Positions 9,836 to 23,000 of a stretch of DNA of 64,000 bases are shown here, one piece after another (position 1 is the stretch's first letter; every line of letters starts with the position of its first letter). Source of the DNA: Hydractinia symbiolongicarpus. Taxonomy: Eukaryota; Cnidaria; Hydrozoa; Anthoathecata; Hydractiniidae. Under the pieces are notes generated by a model, which saw nothing but the letters and a program-made list of their open reading frames with translations, was not told where the DNA came from and made no database searches. Location: positions 496,001-560,000 of the forward strand of contig NC_079879.1 of assembly GCF_029227915.1 (NCBI RefSeq), read 5' to 3'. Made by a program: the position numbers and the translations under genes.

Positions 9836-11607
9836 AACGCATGAGACTTTTAGTTTTCAAAAATGATTTCATTTTTGATGAAACGCTGAATAAAAGGAGT
9901 TTAATCGCCGGCAAACGAAAACCCGCGATTTCCCGTATATCCCGGACTCGGCCCGTATAGTCGAATGTATACAAAGAAAGTACCCAGGAAGTAAACTCAT
10001 TTCCCGAACGATTTTTTAAATTATTTTTTCACCACTAAAACGCATGAGACTTGCAGTTTTCAAAATTGATTTCATTTTTGATGAGACGCTGAATAAAAGG
10101 AGTTTAATCGCCGGCAAACGAAAACCCGCGATTTCCCGTGTATCCCGGACTCGGCCCGTATAGTCGAATGTATACAAAGAAAGTACCCAGGGAGTAAACT
10201 CATTTCCCGAACGATTTTTTAAATTATTTTTTCACCAATAAAACGCATGAGACTTGTAGTTTTCAAAAGTGATTTCATTTTTGATGAGACGCTGAATAAA
10301 ACAATTTTAATCGCCGGCAAACGAAAACCCGCGATTTCCCGTAAATCCCAGGCTTGGCCCGTATAGTCGAATGTATAAAAAGAAAGTACCCAGGGAGTAA
10401 ACTTATTTCCCGAACGATTTTTTAAATTATTTTTTCACCACTAAGACGCATGAGACTTTTAGTTTTCAAAAATGATTTCATTTTTGATGAGACGCTTAAT
10501 AAAAGGAGTTTAATTTCCGGCAAACGAAAACCCGTGATTTCTCGTAAATCCCGGACCCGGCCCGTATAGTCAAAAGTACACAAAGAAAGTACGCAGGGAG
10601 TAAACTCATTTCCCGAACGATTCTTTAAATTATTTTTTCACCACTAAAACGCATGAGACTTGTAGTTTTCAAAAGTGATTTCATTTTTGATGAGACGCTG
10701 AATAAAACAAGTTTAATCGCCGGCAAACGAAAACCCGCGATTTCCCGTAAATCCCAGGCTTGGCCCGTATAGTCGAATGTATAAAAAGAAAGTACCCAGG
10801 GATTAAACTCATTTCCCGAACGATTTTTTAAATTATTTTTTCACCACTAAAACGCATGGGACTTGTAGTTTTCAAAAATGATTTCATTTTTGAAGAGACG
10901 CTGAATAAAAGAAGCTTAATCGCCGGCAAACAAAAACCGCGATTTCCCGTAAATCCCGGGCTTGACCCGTTTAGTCGAATGTATACAAAGAAAGTAAACT
11001 GGGAGTAAACTCATTTCCCGAACGATTTTTTAAATTAATTTTTTACCACTAAAACGCATGAGACTTGTAGTTTTCAAAAATGATTTCATTTTTGATGAGA
11101 CGCTGAATAAAAGGGGTTTAATCGCCGGCAAACGAAAACCCGCGATTTCCCGTATACCCCGGACTCGGCCCGTATAGTCGAATGTATACAAAGAAAGTAC
11201 CCAGGGAGTAAACTCATTTCCCGAACGATTCTTTAAATTATTTTTTCACCACTAAAACGCATGAGACTTGTAGTTTTTAAAAATGATTTCATTTTTGTTG
11301 AGACCCTGAATAAAAGGAGTTTAATGGCCGGCAAACGAAAACCCGCGATTTCCCGTATATCCCGGACTCGTCCCGTATAGTCGAATGTATACAAAGAAAG
11401 TACCCCAGGGAGTAAACTCATTTCTTGAACGATTTTCTAAATTATTTTTTCACCACTAAAACGCATGAGACTTGTAGTTTTCAAAAATGATTTCATTTTT
11501 GATGAGACGCCGAATAAAAGGAGTTTAATCTCCGGCAAACAAAAACCCGCGATTTCCCGTAAATCCCGGACCCGGCCCGTATAGTCGAATGTATACAAAG
11601 AAAGTAC
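9836..11607 (+). repeat. 11-mer higher-order repeat, copy 2 (partial)
   Basis: Repeats 7605-9375 at offset 2231-2232. GACTCGTCCCG occurs in both copies near 9136 and 11368 and separates them from the related copies at 2650 and 4675, which read GACTCGGCCCG. A private GGGATTAAACTC is at about 10799. The match ends near 11607, where this copy has GTACCCAGGG and copy 1 has GTAAACTGGG. The divergent CGCACAAGAC monomer that follows in copy 1 is therefore absent here. Confidence 0.87.
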
Positions 11608-12660
11608 CCAGGGAGTAAACTCATTTCCCGAACGATTTTTTAAATTATTTTTTCACCACCAAAACGCATGAGACTTGTAGTTTTCAAAAATGATTTCATT
11701 TTTGATGAGACGCTGAATAAAAGGAGTTTAATCTCCGGCAAACGAAAACCCGCGATTTCCCGTAAATCCCGGCCCCGGCCCGTATAGTCAAAAATACACA
11801 AAGAAAGTACGCAGTGAGTAAACTCATTTCCCGAACGATTCTTTAAATTATTTTTTCCCCAATAAAACGCATGGGACTTGTAGTTTTCAAAAATGATTTC
11901 ATTTTTGAAGAGACGCTGAATAAAAGAAGTTTAATCGCCGGCAAACAAAAACCGCGATTTCCCGTAAATCCCGGGCTTGACCCGTTTAGTCGAATGTATA
12001 CAAAGAAAGTAAACTGGGAGTAAACTCATTTCCCGAACGATTTTTTAAATTAATTTTTTACCACTAAAACGCATGAGACTTGTAGTTTTCAAAAATGATT
12101 TCATTTTTGATGAGACGCTTAAGAAAAGGAGTTTAATCTCCGGCAAACGAAAACCCGTGATTTCTCGTAAATCCCGGACCCGGCCCGTATAGTCAAAAGT
12201 ACACAAAGAAAGTACGCAAGGAGTAAACTCATTTCCCGAACGATTCTTTAAATTATTTTTTCACCACTAAAACGCATGAGACTTGTAGTTTTCAAAAGTG
12301 ATTTCATTTTTGATGAGACGCTGAATAAAACAAGTTTAATCGCCGGCAAACGAAAACCCGCGATTTCCCGTAAATCCCAGGCTTGGCCCGTATAGTCGAA
12401 TGTATAAAAAGAAAGTACCCAGGGAGTAAACTCATTTCCCGAACGATTTTTTAAATTATTTTTTCACCACTAAAACGCATGGGACTTGTAGTTTTCAAAA
12501 ATGATTTCATATTTGAAGAGACGCTGAATAAAAGAAGTTTAATCGCCGGCAAACAAAAACCGCGATTTCCCGTAAATCCCGGGCTTGACCCGTTTAGTCG
12601 AATGTATACAAAGAAAGTAAACTGGGAGTAAACTCATTTCCCGAACGATTTTTTAAATTA
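11570..12660 (+). repeat. Duplicated block A, copy 1 (pairs with 13797-14887)
   Basis: Shares private markers GCAGTGAGTAAAC, CGCTTAAGAAAAGG and GCAAGGAGTAAAC with 13797-14887 at an offset of 2227 bp (11 monomers). From 12661 the best match jumps to an offset of 2430 (12 monomers; 12661-13050 with 15091-15480), so one monomer has been gained or lost between the copies. Related blocks carrying the TTAAGAAAAGG or TTAAAAAAAGG plus GCAAGGAG signature are at about 20430 and 33610. Confidence 0.85.
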
Positions 12661-13052
12661 TTTTTTCACCACTAAAACGCATGGGACTTGTAGTTTTCAA
12701 AAATGATTTCATTTTTGAAGAGACGCTGAATAAAAGAAGTTTAATCGCCGGCAAACAAAAACCGCGATTTCCCGTAAATCCCGGGCTTGACCCGTTTAGT
12801 CGAATGTTTACAAAGAAAGTAAACTGGGAGTAAACTCATTTCCCGAACGATTTTTTAAATTAATTTTTTACCACTAAAACGCATGAGACTTGTAGTTTTC
12901 AAAAATGATTTCATTTTTGATGAGACGCTGAATAAAAGGAGTTTAATCGCCGGCAAACGAAAACCCGCGATTTCCCGTATACCCCGGACTCGGCCCGTAT
13001 AGTCGAATGTATACAAAGAAAGTACCCAGGGAGTAAACTCATTTCCCGAACG

Positions 13053-14040
13053 ATTCTTTAAATTATTTTTTCACCACTAAAACGCATGAGACTTGTAGTT
13101 TTCAAAAATGATTTCATTTTTGATGAGACGCTGAATAAAAGAAGTTTAATCGCGGGCAAACAAAAACCGCGATTTCCCGTATATCCCGGACTCGGCCCAT
13201 ATAGTCGAATGTATACAAAGAAAGTACCCAGGGAGTAAACTCATTTCCCGAACGATTTTTTAAATTATTTTTTCACCACCAAAACGCATAAGACTTGTAG
13301 TTTTCAAAAATGATTTCATTTTAAATGAGACGCTGAATAAAAGGAGTTTAATCTCCGGCAAACGAAAACCCGCGATTTCCCATAAATCCCGGCGCCGGCC
13401 CGTATAGTCAAAAATACACAAAGAAAGTACGAAGGGAGTAAACTCATTTCCCGAACGATTCTTTAAATTATTTTTTCCCTACTAAAACGCATGGGACTTG
13501 TAGTTTTCAAAAATGATTTCATTTTTGAAGAGACGCTGAATAAAAGAAGTTTAATCGCCGGCAAACAAAAACCGCGATTTCCCGTAAATCCCGGGCTTGA
13601 CCCGTTTAGTCGAATGTATACAAAGAAAGTAAACTGGGAGTAAACTCATTTCCCGAACGATTCTTTAAATTATTTTTTCACCACTAAAACGCATGAGACT
13701 TGTAGTTTTCAAAAATGATTTCATTTTTGATGAGACGCTGAATAAAAGAAGTTTAATCGCGGGCAAACAAAAACCGCGATTTCCCGTATATCCCGGACTC
13801 GGCCCGTATAGTCGAATGTATACAAAGAAAGTACCCAGGGAGTAAACTCATTTCCCGAACGATTTTTTAAATTATTTTTTCACCACCAAAACGCATGAGA
13901 CTTGTAGTTTTCAAAAATGATTTCATTTTTGATGAGACGCTGAATAAAAGGAGTTTAATCTCCGGCAAACGAAAACCCGCGATTTCCCGTAAATCCCGGC
14001 CCCGGCCCGTATAGTCAAAAATACACAAAGAAAGTACGCA
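13053..14040 (+). repeat. Dispersed copy of the 5150-6130 block
   Basis: About five monomers matching 5150-6130 at an offset of 7908 bp (39 monomers). The shared private signature is CATTTTAAATGAG (a 3-bp-shorter dyad region) at about 13318, also at 5410 and 3383, followed by a type 6 monomer with ACGAAGGGAG. Local changes here are CGCATAAGAC, CCCATAAATCC, GGCGCCGGCC and CCCTACTAAAACGC. The block lies between the two copies of block A, so it looks like material from the left HOR inserted by exchange or conversion. Confidence 0.8.
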
Positions 14041-17000
14041 GTGAGTAAACTCATTTCCCGAACGATTCTTTAAATTATTTTTTCCCCAATAAAACGCATG
14101 GGACTTGTAGTTTTCAAAAATGATTTCATTTTTGAAGAGACGCTGAATAAAAGAAGTTTAATCGCCGGCAAACAAAAACCGCGATTTCCCGTAAATCCCG
14201 GGCTTGACCCGTTTAGTCGAATGTATACAAAGAAAGTAAACTGGGAGTAAACTCATTTCCCGAACGATTTTTTAAATTAATTTTTTACCACTAAAACGCA
14301 TGAGACTTGTAGTTTTCAAAAATGATTTCATTTTTGATGAGACGCTTAAGAAAAGGAGTTTAATCTCCGGCAAACGAAAACCCGTGATTTCTCGTAAATC
14401 CCGGACCCGGCCCGTATAGTCAAAAGTACACAAAGAAAGTACGCAAGGAGTAAACTCATTTCCCGAACGATTCTTTAAATTATTTTTTCACCACTAAAAC
14501 GCATGAGACTTGTAGTTTTCAAAAGTGATTTCATTTTTGATGAGACGCTGAATAAAACAAGTTTAATCGCCGGCAAACGAAAACCCGCAATTTCCCGTAA
14601 ATCCCAGGCTTGGCCCGTATAGTCGAATGTATAAAAAGAAAGTACCCAGGGAGTAAACTCATTTCCCGAACGATTTTTTAAATTATTTTTTCACCACTAA
14701 AACGCATGGGACTTGTAGTTTTCAAAAATGATTTTATTTTTGAAGAGACGCTGAATAAAAGAAGTTTAATCGCCGGCAAACAAAAACCGCGATTTCCCGT
14801 AAATCCCGGGCTTGACCCGTTTAGTCGAATGTATACAAAGAAAGTAAACTGGGAGTAAACTCATTTCCCGAACGATTTTTTAAATTAATTTTTTACCACT
14901 AAAACGCATGAGACTTGTAGTTTTCAAAAATGATTTTATTTTTGATGAGACGCTGAATAAAAGGAGTTTAATCGCCGGCAAACGAAAACCCGCGATTTCC
15001 CGTATACCCCGGACTCGGCCCGTATAGTCGAATGTATACAAAGAAAGTACCCAGGGAGTAAACTCATTTCCCGAACGATTTTTTAAATTATTTTTTCACC
15101 ACTAAAACGCATGGGACTTGTAGTTTTCAAAAATGATTTCATTTTTGAAGAGACGCTGAATAAAAGAAGTTTAATCGCCGGCAAACAAAAACCGCGATTT
15201 CCCGTAAATCCCGGGCTTGACCCGTTTAGTCGAATGTATACAAAGAAAGTAAACTGGGAGTAAACTCATTTCCCGAACGATTTTTTAAATTAATTTTTTA
15301 CCACTAAAACGCATGAGACTTGTAGTTTTCAAAAATGATTTCATTTTTGATGAGACGCTGAATAAAAGGAGTTTAATCGCCGGCAAACGAAAACCCGCGA
15401 TTTCCCGTATACCCCGGACTCGGCCCGTATAGTCGAATGTATACAAAGAAAGTACCCAGGGAGTAAACTCATTTCCCGAACGATTTTTTAAATTATTTTT
15501 TCACCACCAAAACGCATGAGACTTGTAGTTTTCAAAAATGATTTCATTTTTGTTGAGACGCTTAATAAAAGGAGTTTAATCTCCGGCAAACGAAAACCCG
15601 TGATTTCTCGTAAATCCCGGACCCGGCCCGTATAGTCAAAAGTACACAAAGAAAGTACGCAGGGAGTAAACTCATTTCCCGAACGATTCTTTAAATTATT
15701 TTTTCACCAATAAAACGCATGAGACTTGTAGTTTTCAAAAGTGATTTCATTTTTGATGAGACGCTGAATAAAACAAGTTTAATCGCCGGCAAACGAAAAC
15801 CTGCGATTTCCTATAAATCCCAGGCTTGGCCCGTATAGTCGAATGTATAAAAAGAAAGTACCCAGGGAGTAAACTTATTTCCCGAACGATTTTTTAAATT
15901 ATTTTTTCACCACTAAGACGCATGAGACTTTTAGTTTTTAAAAATGATTTCATTTTTGATGAAACGCTGAATAAAAGGAGTTTAATCGCCGGCAAACGAA
16001 AACCCGCGATTTCCCGTATATCCCGGACTCGGCCCGTATAGTCGAATGTATACAAAGAAAGTACCCAGGAAGTAAACTCATTTCCCGAACGATTTTTTAA
16101 ATTATTTTTTCACCAATAAAACGCATGAGACTTGTAGTTTTCAAAAGTGATTTCATTTTTGATGAGACGCTGAATAAAACAAGTTTAATCGCCGGCAAAC
16201 GAAAACCCGCGATTTCCCGTAAATCCCAGGCTTGGCCCGTATAGTCGAATGTATAAAAAGAAAGTACCCAGGGAGTAAACTTATTTCCGGAACGATTTTT
16301 TAAATTATTTTTTCACCACTAAGACGCATGAGACTTTTAGTTTTCAAAAATGATTTCATTTTTGATGAAACGCTGAATAAAAGGAGTTTAATCTCCGGCA
16401 AACGAAAACCCGCGATTTCCCGTATATCCCGGACTCAGCCCGTATAGTCGAATGTATACAAAGAAAGTACCCAGGAAGTAAACTCATTTCCCGAACGATT
16501 TTTTAAATTATTTTTTCACCACTAAAACGCATGAGACTTGCAGTTTTCAAAATTGATTTCATTTTTGATGAGACGCTGAATAAAAGGAGTTTAATCGCCG
16601 GCAAACGAAAACCCGCGATTTCCCGTATATCCCGGACTCGGCCCGTATAGTCGAATGTATACAAAGAAAGTACCCAGGGAGTAAACTCATTTCCGGAACG
16701 ATTTTTTAAATTATTTTTTCACCACTAAAACGCATGGGACTTGTAGTTTTCAAAAATGATTTCATTTTTGATGAGACGCTGAATAAAAGAGTTTAATCTC
16801 CGGCAAACGGAAACCCGTGATTTCCCGTAAATCCCGGACCCGGCCCGTATAGTCAAAAGTACACAAAGAAAGTACGCAGGGAGTAAACTCATTTCCCGAA
16901 CGATTCTTTAAATTATTTTTTCACCACTAAAACGCATGAGACTTGTAGTTTTCAAAAGTGATTTCATTTTTGATGAGACGCTGAATAAAACAAGTTTAAT

Positions 17001-17936
17001 CGCCGGCAAACGAAAACCCGCGATTTCCCGTAAATCCCAGGCTTGGCCCGTATAGTCGAATGTATAAAAAGAAAGTACCCAGGGAGTAAACTCATTTCCC
17101 GAACGATTTTTTAAATAATTTTTTCACCACTAAAACGCATGGGACTTGTAGTTTTCAAAAATGATTTCATTTTTGAAGAGACGCTGAATAAAAGAAGTTT
17201 AATCGCCGGCAAACAAAAACCGCGATTTCCCGTAAATCCCGGGCTTGACCCGTTTAGTCGAATGTATACAAAGAAAGTAAACTGGGAGTAAACTCATTTC
17301 CCGAACGATTTTTTAAATTAATTTTTTACCACTAAAACGCATGAGACTTGTAGTTTTTAAAAATGATTTCATTTTTGATGAGACGCTGAATAAAAGGAGT
17401 TTAATCGCCGGCAAACGAAAACCCGCGATTTCCCGTATACCCCGGACTCGGCCCGTATAGTCGAATGTATACAAAGAAAGTACCCAGGGAGTAAACTCAT
17501 TTCCCGAACGATTTTTTAAATTATTTTTTCACCACCAAAACGCATGAGACTTGCAGTTTTCAAAAATGATTTCATTTTTGATGAGACGCTTAATAAAAGG
17601 AGTTTAATCTACGGCAAACGAAAACCCGTGATTTCTCGTAAATCCCGGACCCGGCCCGTATAGTCAAAAGTACACAAAGAAAGTACGCAGGGAGTAAACT
17701 CATTTCCCGAACGATTCTTTAAATTATTTTTTCACCAATAAAACGCATGAGACTTGTAGTTTTCAAAAGTGATTTCATTTTTGATGAGACGCTGAATAAA
17801 ACAAGTTTAATCGCCGGCAAACGAAAAACCGCGATTTCCCGTAAATCCCAGGCTTGGCCCGTATAGTCGAATGCATAAAAAGAAAGTACCCAGGGAGTAA
17901 ACTTATTTCCCGAACGATTTTTTAAATTATTTTTTC
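13886..17936 (+). repeat. 4.05 kb segmental duplication, copy 1 (offset 6083)
   Basis: About twenty monomers that recur at 19969-24018 with an offset of 6083 bp, equal to 30 monomers. Matching markers include CGCTTAAGAAAAGG (14348 and 20431), GCAAGGAGTAAAC, GACTCAGCCCG (about 16434 and 22517) and AAAAGAGTTTAATCTCC with CAAACGGAAACCCG (16781 and 22864). Copy-specific changes here include GCAGTGAGTAAAC (14038), CCTGCGATTTCCTATAAATC near 15801, TTTCCGGAACG at about 16286 and 16691, and TTAAATAATTTTTTC at about 17113. Confidence 0.87.
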
Positions 17937-18823
17937 ACCACTAAGACGCATGAGACTTTTAGTTTTCAAAAATGATTTCATTTTTGATGAAACGCTGAAT
18001 AAAAGGAGTTTAATCGCCGGCAAACGAAAACCCGCGATTTCCCGTATATCCCGGACTCGGCCCGTATAGTCGAATGTATACAAAGAAAGTACCCAGGAAG
18101 TAAACTCATTTCCCGAACGATTTTTTAAATTATTTTTTCACCACTAAAACGCATGAGACTTGCAGTTTTCAAAATTGATTTCATTTTTGATGAGACGCTG
18201 AATAAAAGGAGTTTAATCGCCGGCAAACGAAAACCCGCGATTTCCCGTATATCCCGGACTCAGCCCGTATAGTCGAATGTATACAAAGAAAGTACCCAGG
18301 GAGTAAACTCATTTCCCGAACGATTTTTTAAATTATTATTTCACCACCAAAACGCATGAGACTTGTAGTTTTCAAAAATGATTTCATTTTTGATGAGACG
18401 CTGAATAAAAGAGTTTAATCTCCGGCAAACGGAAACCCGTGATTTCCCGTAAATCCCGGACCCGGCCCGTATAGTCAAAAGTACACAAAGAAAGTACGCA
18501 GGGAGTAAACTCATTTCCCGAACGATTCTTTAAATTATTTTTTCACCACTAAAACGCATGAGACTTGTAGTTTTCAAAAGTGATTTCATTTTTGATGAGA
18601 CGCTGAATAAAACAAGTTTAATCGCCGGCAAACGAAAACCCGCGATTTCCCGTATATCCCGGACTCCGCCCGTATAGTCGAATGTATACAAAGAAAGTAC
18701 CCAGGGAGTAAACTCATTTCCTGAACGATTTTTTAAATTATTTTTTCACCACTAAAACGCATGAGACTTGTAGTTTTCAAAAATGATTTCATTTTTGATG
18801 AGACGCTGAATAAAAGGAGTTTA
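17359..18823 (+). repeat. 7-mer block, copy 1 (pairs with 18779-20040)
   Basis: Seven monomers followed by a shortened second copy. The offset is 1420 bp (seven monomers) for 17359-18096 and 1217 bp (six monomers) for about 18290-18823, so one type 2 monomer present here is missing from the second copy. Private shared markers are CAAACGAAAAACCGCG with GAATGCATAAAAAG (17871 and 19291) and GACTCCGCCCG (18661 and 19878). TCTACGGCAAACG near 17608 is only in this copy. Confidence 0.85.
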
Positions 18824-20040
18824 ATCGCCGGCAAACGAAAACCCGCGATTTCCCGTATACCCCGGACTCGGCCCGTATAGTCGAATGTATACAAAGAAAG
18901 TACCCAGGGAGTAAACTCATTTCCCGAACGATTTTTTAAATTATTTTTTCACCACCAAAACGCATGAGACTTGCAGTTTTCAAAAATGATTTCATTTTTG
19001 ATGAGACGCTTAATAAAAGGAGTTTAATCTCCGGCAAACAAAAACCCGTGATTTCTCGTAAATCCCGGACCCGGCCCGTATAGTCAAAAGTACACAAAGA
19101 AAGTACGCAGGGAGTAAACTCATTTCCCGAACGATTCTTTAAATTATTTTTTCACCAATAAAACGCATGAGACTTGTAGTTTTCAAAAGTGATTTCATTT
19201 TTGATGAGACGCTGAATAAAACTAGTTTAATCGCCGGCAAACGAAAAACCGCGATTTCCCGTAAATCCCAGGCTTGGCCCGTATAGTCGAATGCATAAAA
19301 AGAAAGTACCCAGGGAGTAAACTTATTTCCCGAACGATTTTTTAAATTATTTTTTCACCACTAAGACGCATGAGACTTTTAGTTTTCAAAAATGATTTCA
19401 TTTTTGATGAAACGCTGAATAAAAGGAGTTTAATCGCCGGCAAACGAAAACCCGCGATTTCCCGTATATCCCGGACTCGGCCCGTATAGTCGAATGTATA
19501 CAAAGAAAGTACCCAGGGAGTAAACTCATTTCCCGAACGATTTTTTAAATTATTATTTCACCACCAAAACGCATGAGACTTGTAGTTTTCAAAAATGATT
19601 TCATTTTTGATGAGACGCTGAATAAAAGAGTTTAATCTCCGGCAAACGGAAACCCGTGATTTCCCGTAAATCCCGGACCCGGCCCGTATAGTCAAAAGTA
19701 CACAAAGAAAGTACGCAGGGAGTAAACTCATTTCCCGAACGATTCTTTAAATTATTTTTTCACCACTAAAACGCATGAGACTTGTAGTTTTCAAAAGTGA
19801 TTTCATTTTTGATGAGACGCTGAATAAAACAAGTTTAATCGCCGGCAAACGAAAACCCGCGATTTCCCGTATATCCCGGACTCCGCCCGTATAGTCGAAT
19901 GTATACAAAGAAAGTACCCAGGGAGTAAACTCATTTCCTGAACGATTTTTTAAATTATTTTTTCACCACTAAAACGCATGAGACTTGTAGTTTTCAAAAA
20001 TGATTTCATTTTTGATGAGACGCTGAATAAAAGGAGTTTA
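18824..20040 (+). repeat. 7-mer block, copy 2 reduced to six monomers
   Basis: Carries the same GAATGCATAAAAAG and GACTCCGCCCG markers as copy 1. Its type 1 unit is followed by a unit that begins as type 2 (CCCGGACTCGG) and ends as type 3 (ATTATTTCACC, AAAAGAGTTT). It is therefore a hybrid formed where one monomer was deleted, near 19500-19520. A private CTAGTTTAATCG replaces CAAGTTTAATCG at about 19222. Confidence 0.82.
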
Positions 20041-23000
20041 ATCTCCGGCAAACGAAAACCCGCGATTTCCCGTAAATCCCGGCCCCGGCCCGTATAGTCA
20101 AAAATACACAAAGAAAGTACGCAGGGAGTAAAATCATTTCCCGAACGATTCTTTAAATTATTTTTTCCCCAATAAAACGCATGGGACTTGTAGTTTTCAA
20201 AAATGATTTCATTTTTGAAGAGACGCTGAATAAAAGAAGTTTAATCGCCGGCAAACAAAAACCGCGATTTCCCGTAAATCCCGGGCTTGACCCGTTTAGT
20301 CGAATGTATACAAAGAAAGTAAACTGGGAGTAAACTCATTTCCCGAACGATTTTTTAAATTAATTTTTTACCACTAAAACGCATGAGACTTGTAGTTTTC
20401 AAAAATGATTTCATTTTTGATGAGACGCTTAAGAAAAGGAGTTTAATCTCCCGCAAACGAAAACCCGTGATTTCTCGTAAATCCCGGACCCGGCCCGTAT
20501 AGTCAAAAGTACACAAAGAAAGTACGCAAGGAGTAAACTCATTTCCCGAAAGATTCTTTAAATTATTTTTTCACCACTAAAACGCATGAGACTTGTAGTT
20601 TTCAAAAGTGATTTCATTTTTGATGAGACGCTGAATAAAACAAGTTTAATCGCCGGCAAACGAAAACCCGCGATTTCCCGTAAATCCCAGGCTTGGCCCG
20701 TATAGTCGAATGTATAAAAAGAAAGTACCCAGGGAGTAAACTCATTTCCCGAACGATTTTTTAAATTATTTTTTCACCACTAAAACGCATGGGACTTGTA
20801 GTTTTCAAAAATGATTTCATTTTTGAAGAGACGCTGAATAAAAGAAGTTTAATCGCCGGCAAACAAAAACCGCGATTTCCCGTAAATCCCGGGCTTGACC
20901 CGTTTAGTCGAATGTATACAAAGAAAGTAAACTGGGAGTAAACTCATTTCCCGAACGATTTTTTAAATTAATTTTTTACCACTAAAACGCATGAGACTTG
21001 TAGTTTTCAAAAATGATTTTATTTTTGATGAGACGCTGAATAAAAGGAGTTTAATCGCCGGCAAACGAAAACCCGCGATTTCCCGTATACCCCGGACTCG
21101 GCCCGTATAGTCGAATGTATACAAAGAAAGTACCCAGGGAGTAAACTCATTTCCCGAACGATTTTTTAAATTATTTTTTCACCACTAAAACGCATGGGAC
21201 TTGTAGTTTTCAAAAATGATTTCATTTTTGAAGAGACGCTGAATAAAAGAAGTTTAATCGCCGGCAAACAAAAACCGCGATTTCCCGTAAATCCCGGGCT
21301 TGACCCGTTTAGTCGAATGTATACAAAGAAAGTAAACTGGGAGTAAACTCATTTCCCGAACGATTTTTTAAATTAATTTTTTACCACTAAAACGCATGAG
21401 ACTTGTAGTTTTCAAAAATGATTTCATTTTTGATGAGACGCTGAATAAAAGGAGTTTAATCGCCGGCAAACGAAAACCCGCGATTTCCCGTATACCCCAG
21501 ACTCGGCCCGTATAGTCGAATGTATACAAAGAAAGTACCCAGGGAGTAAACTCATTTCCCGAACGATTTTTTAAATTATTTTTTCACCACCAAAACGCAT
21601 GAGACTTGTAGTTTTCAAAAATCATTTCATTTTTGATGAGACGCTTAATAAAAGGAGTTTAATCTCCGGCAAACGAAAACCCGTGATTTCTCGTAAATCC
21701 CGGACCCGGCCCGTATAGTCAAAAGTACACAAAGAAAGTACGCAGGGAGTAAACTCATTTCCCGAACGATTCTTTAAATTATTTTTTCACCAATAAAACG
21801 CATGAGACTTGTAGTTTTCAAAAGTGATTTCATTTTTGATGAGACGCTGAATAAAACAAGTTTAATCGCCGGCAAACGAAAACCCGCGATTTCCCGTAAA
21901 TCCCAGGCTTGGCCCGTATAGTCGAATGTATAAAAAGAAAGTACCCAGGGAGTAAACTTATTTCCCGAACGATTTTTTAAATTATTTTTTCACCACTAAA
22001 ACGCATGAGACTTTTAGTTTTTAAAAATGATTTCATTTTTGATGAAACGCTGAATAAAAGGAGTTTAATCGCCGGCAAACGAAAACCCGCGATTTCCCGT
22101 ATATCCCGGACTCGGCCCGTATAGTCGAATGTATACAAAGAAAGTACCCAGGAAGTAAACTCATTTTCCGAACGATTTTTTAAATTATTTTTTCACCAAT
22201 AAAACGCATGAGACTTGTAGTTTTCAAAAGTGATTTCATTTTTGATGAGACGCTGAATAAAACAAGTTTAATCGCCGGCAAACGAAAACCCGCGATTTCC
22301 CGTAAATCCCAGGCTTGGCCCGTATAGTCGAAAGTATAAAAAGAAAGTACCCAGGGAGTAAACTTATTTCCCGAACGATTTTTTAAATTATTTTTTCACC
22401 ACTAAGACGCATGAGACTTTTAGTTTTCAAAAATGATTTCATTTTTGATGAAACGCTGAATAAAAGGAGTTTAATCTCCGGCAAACGAAAACCCGCGATT
22501 TCCCGTATATCCCGGACTCAGCCCGTATAGTCGAATGTATACAAAGAAAGTACCCAGGAAGTAAACTCATTTCCCGAACGATTTTTTAAATTATTTTTTC
22601 ACCACTAAAACGCATGAGACTTGCAGTTTTCAAAATTGATTTCATTTTTGATGAGACGCTGAATAAAAGGAGTTTAATCGCCGGCAAACGAAAACCCGCG
22701 ATTTCCCGTATATCCCGGACTCGGCCCGTATAGTCGAATGTATACAAAGAAAGTACCCAGGGAGTAAACTCATTTCCCGAACGATTTTTTAAATTATTAT
22801 TTCACCACTAAAACGCATGAGACTTGTAGTTTTCAAAAATGATTTCATTTTTGATGAGACGCTGAATAAAAGAGTTTAATCTCCGGCAAACGGAAACCCG
22901 TGATTTCCCGTAAATCCCGGACCCGGCCCGTATAGTCAAAAGTACACAAAGAAAGTACGCAGGGAGTAAACTCATTTCCCGAACGATTCTTTAAATTATT

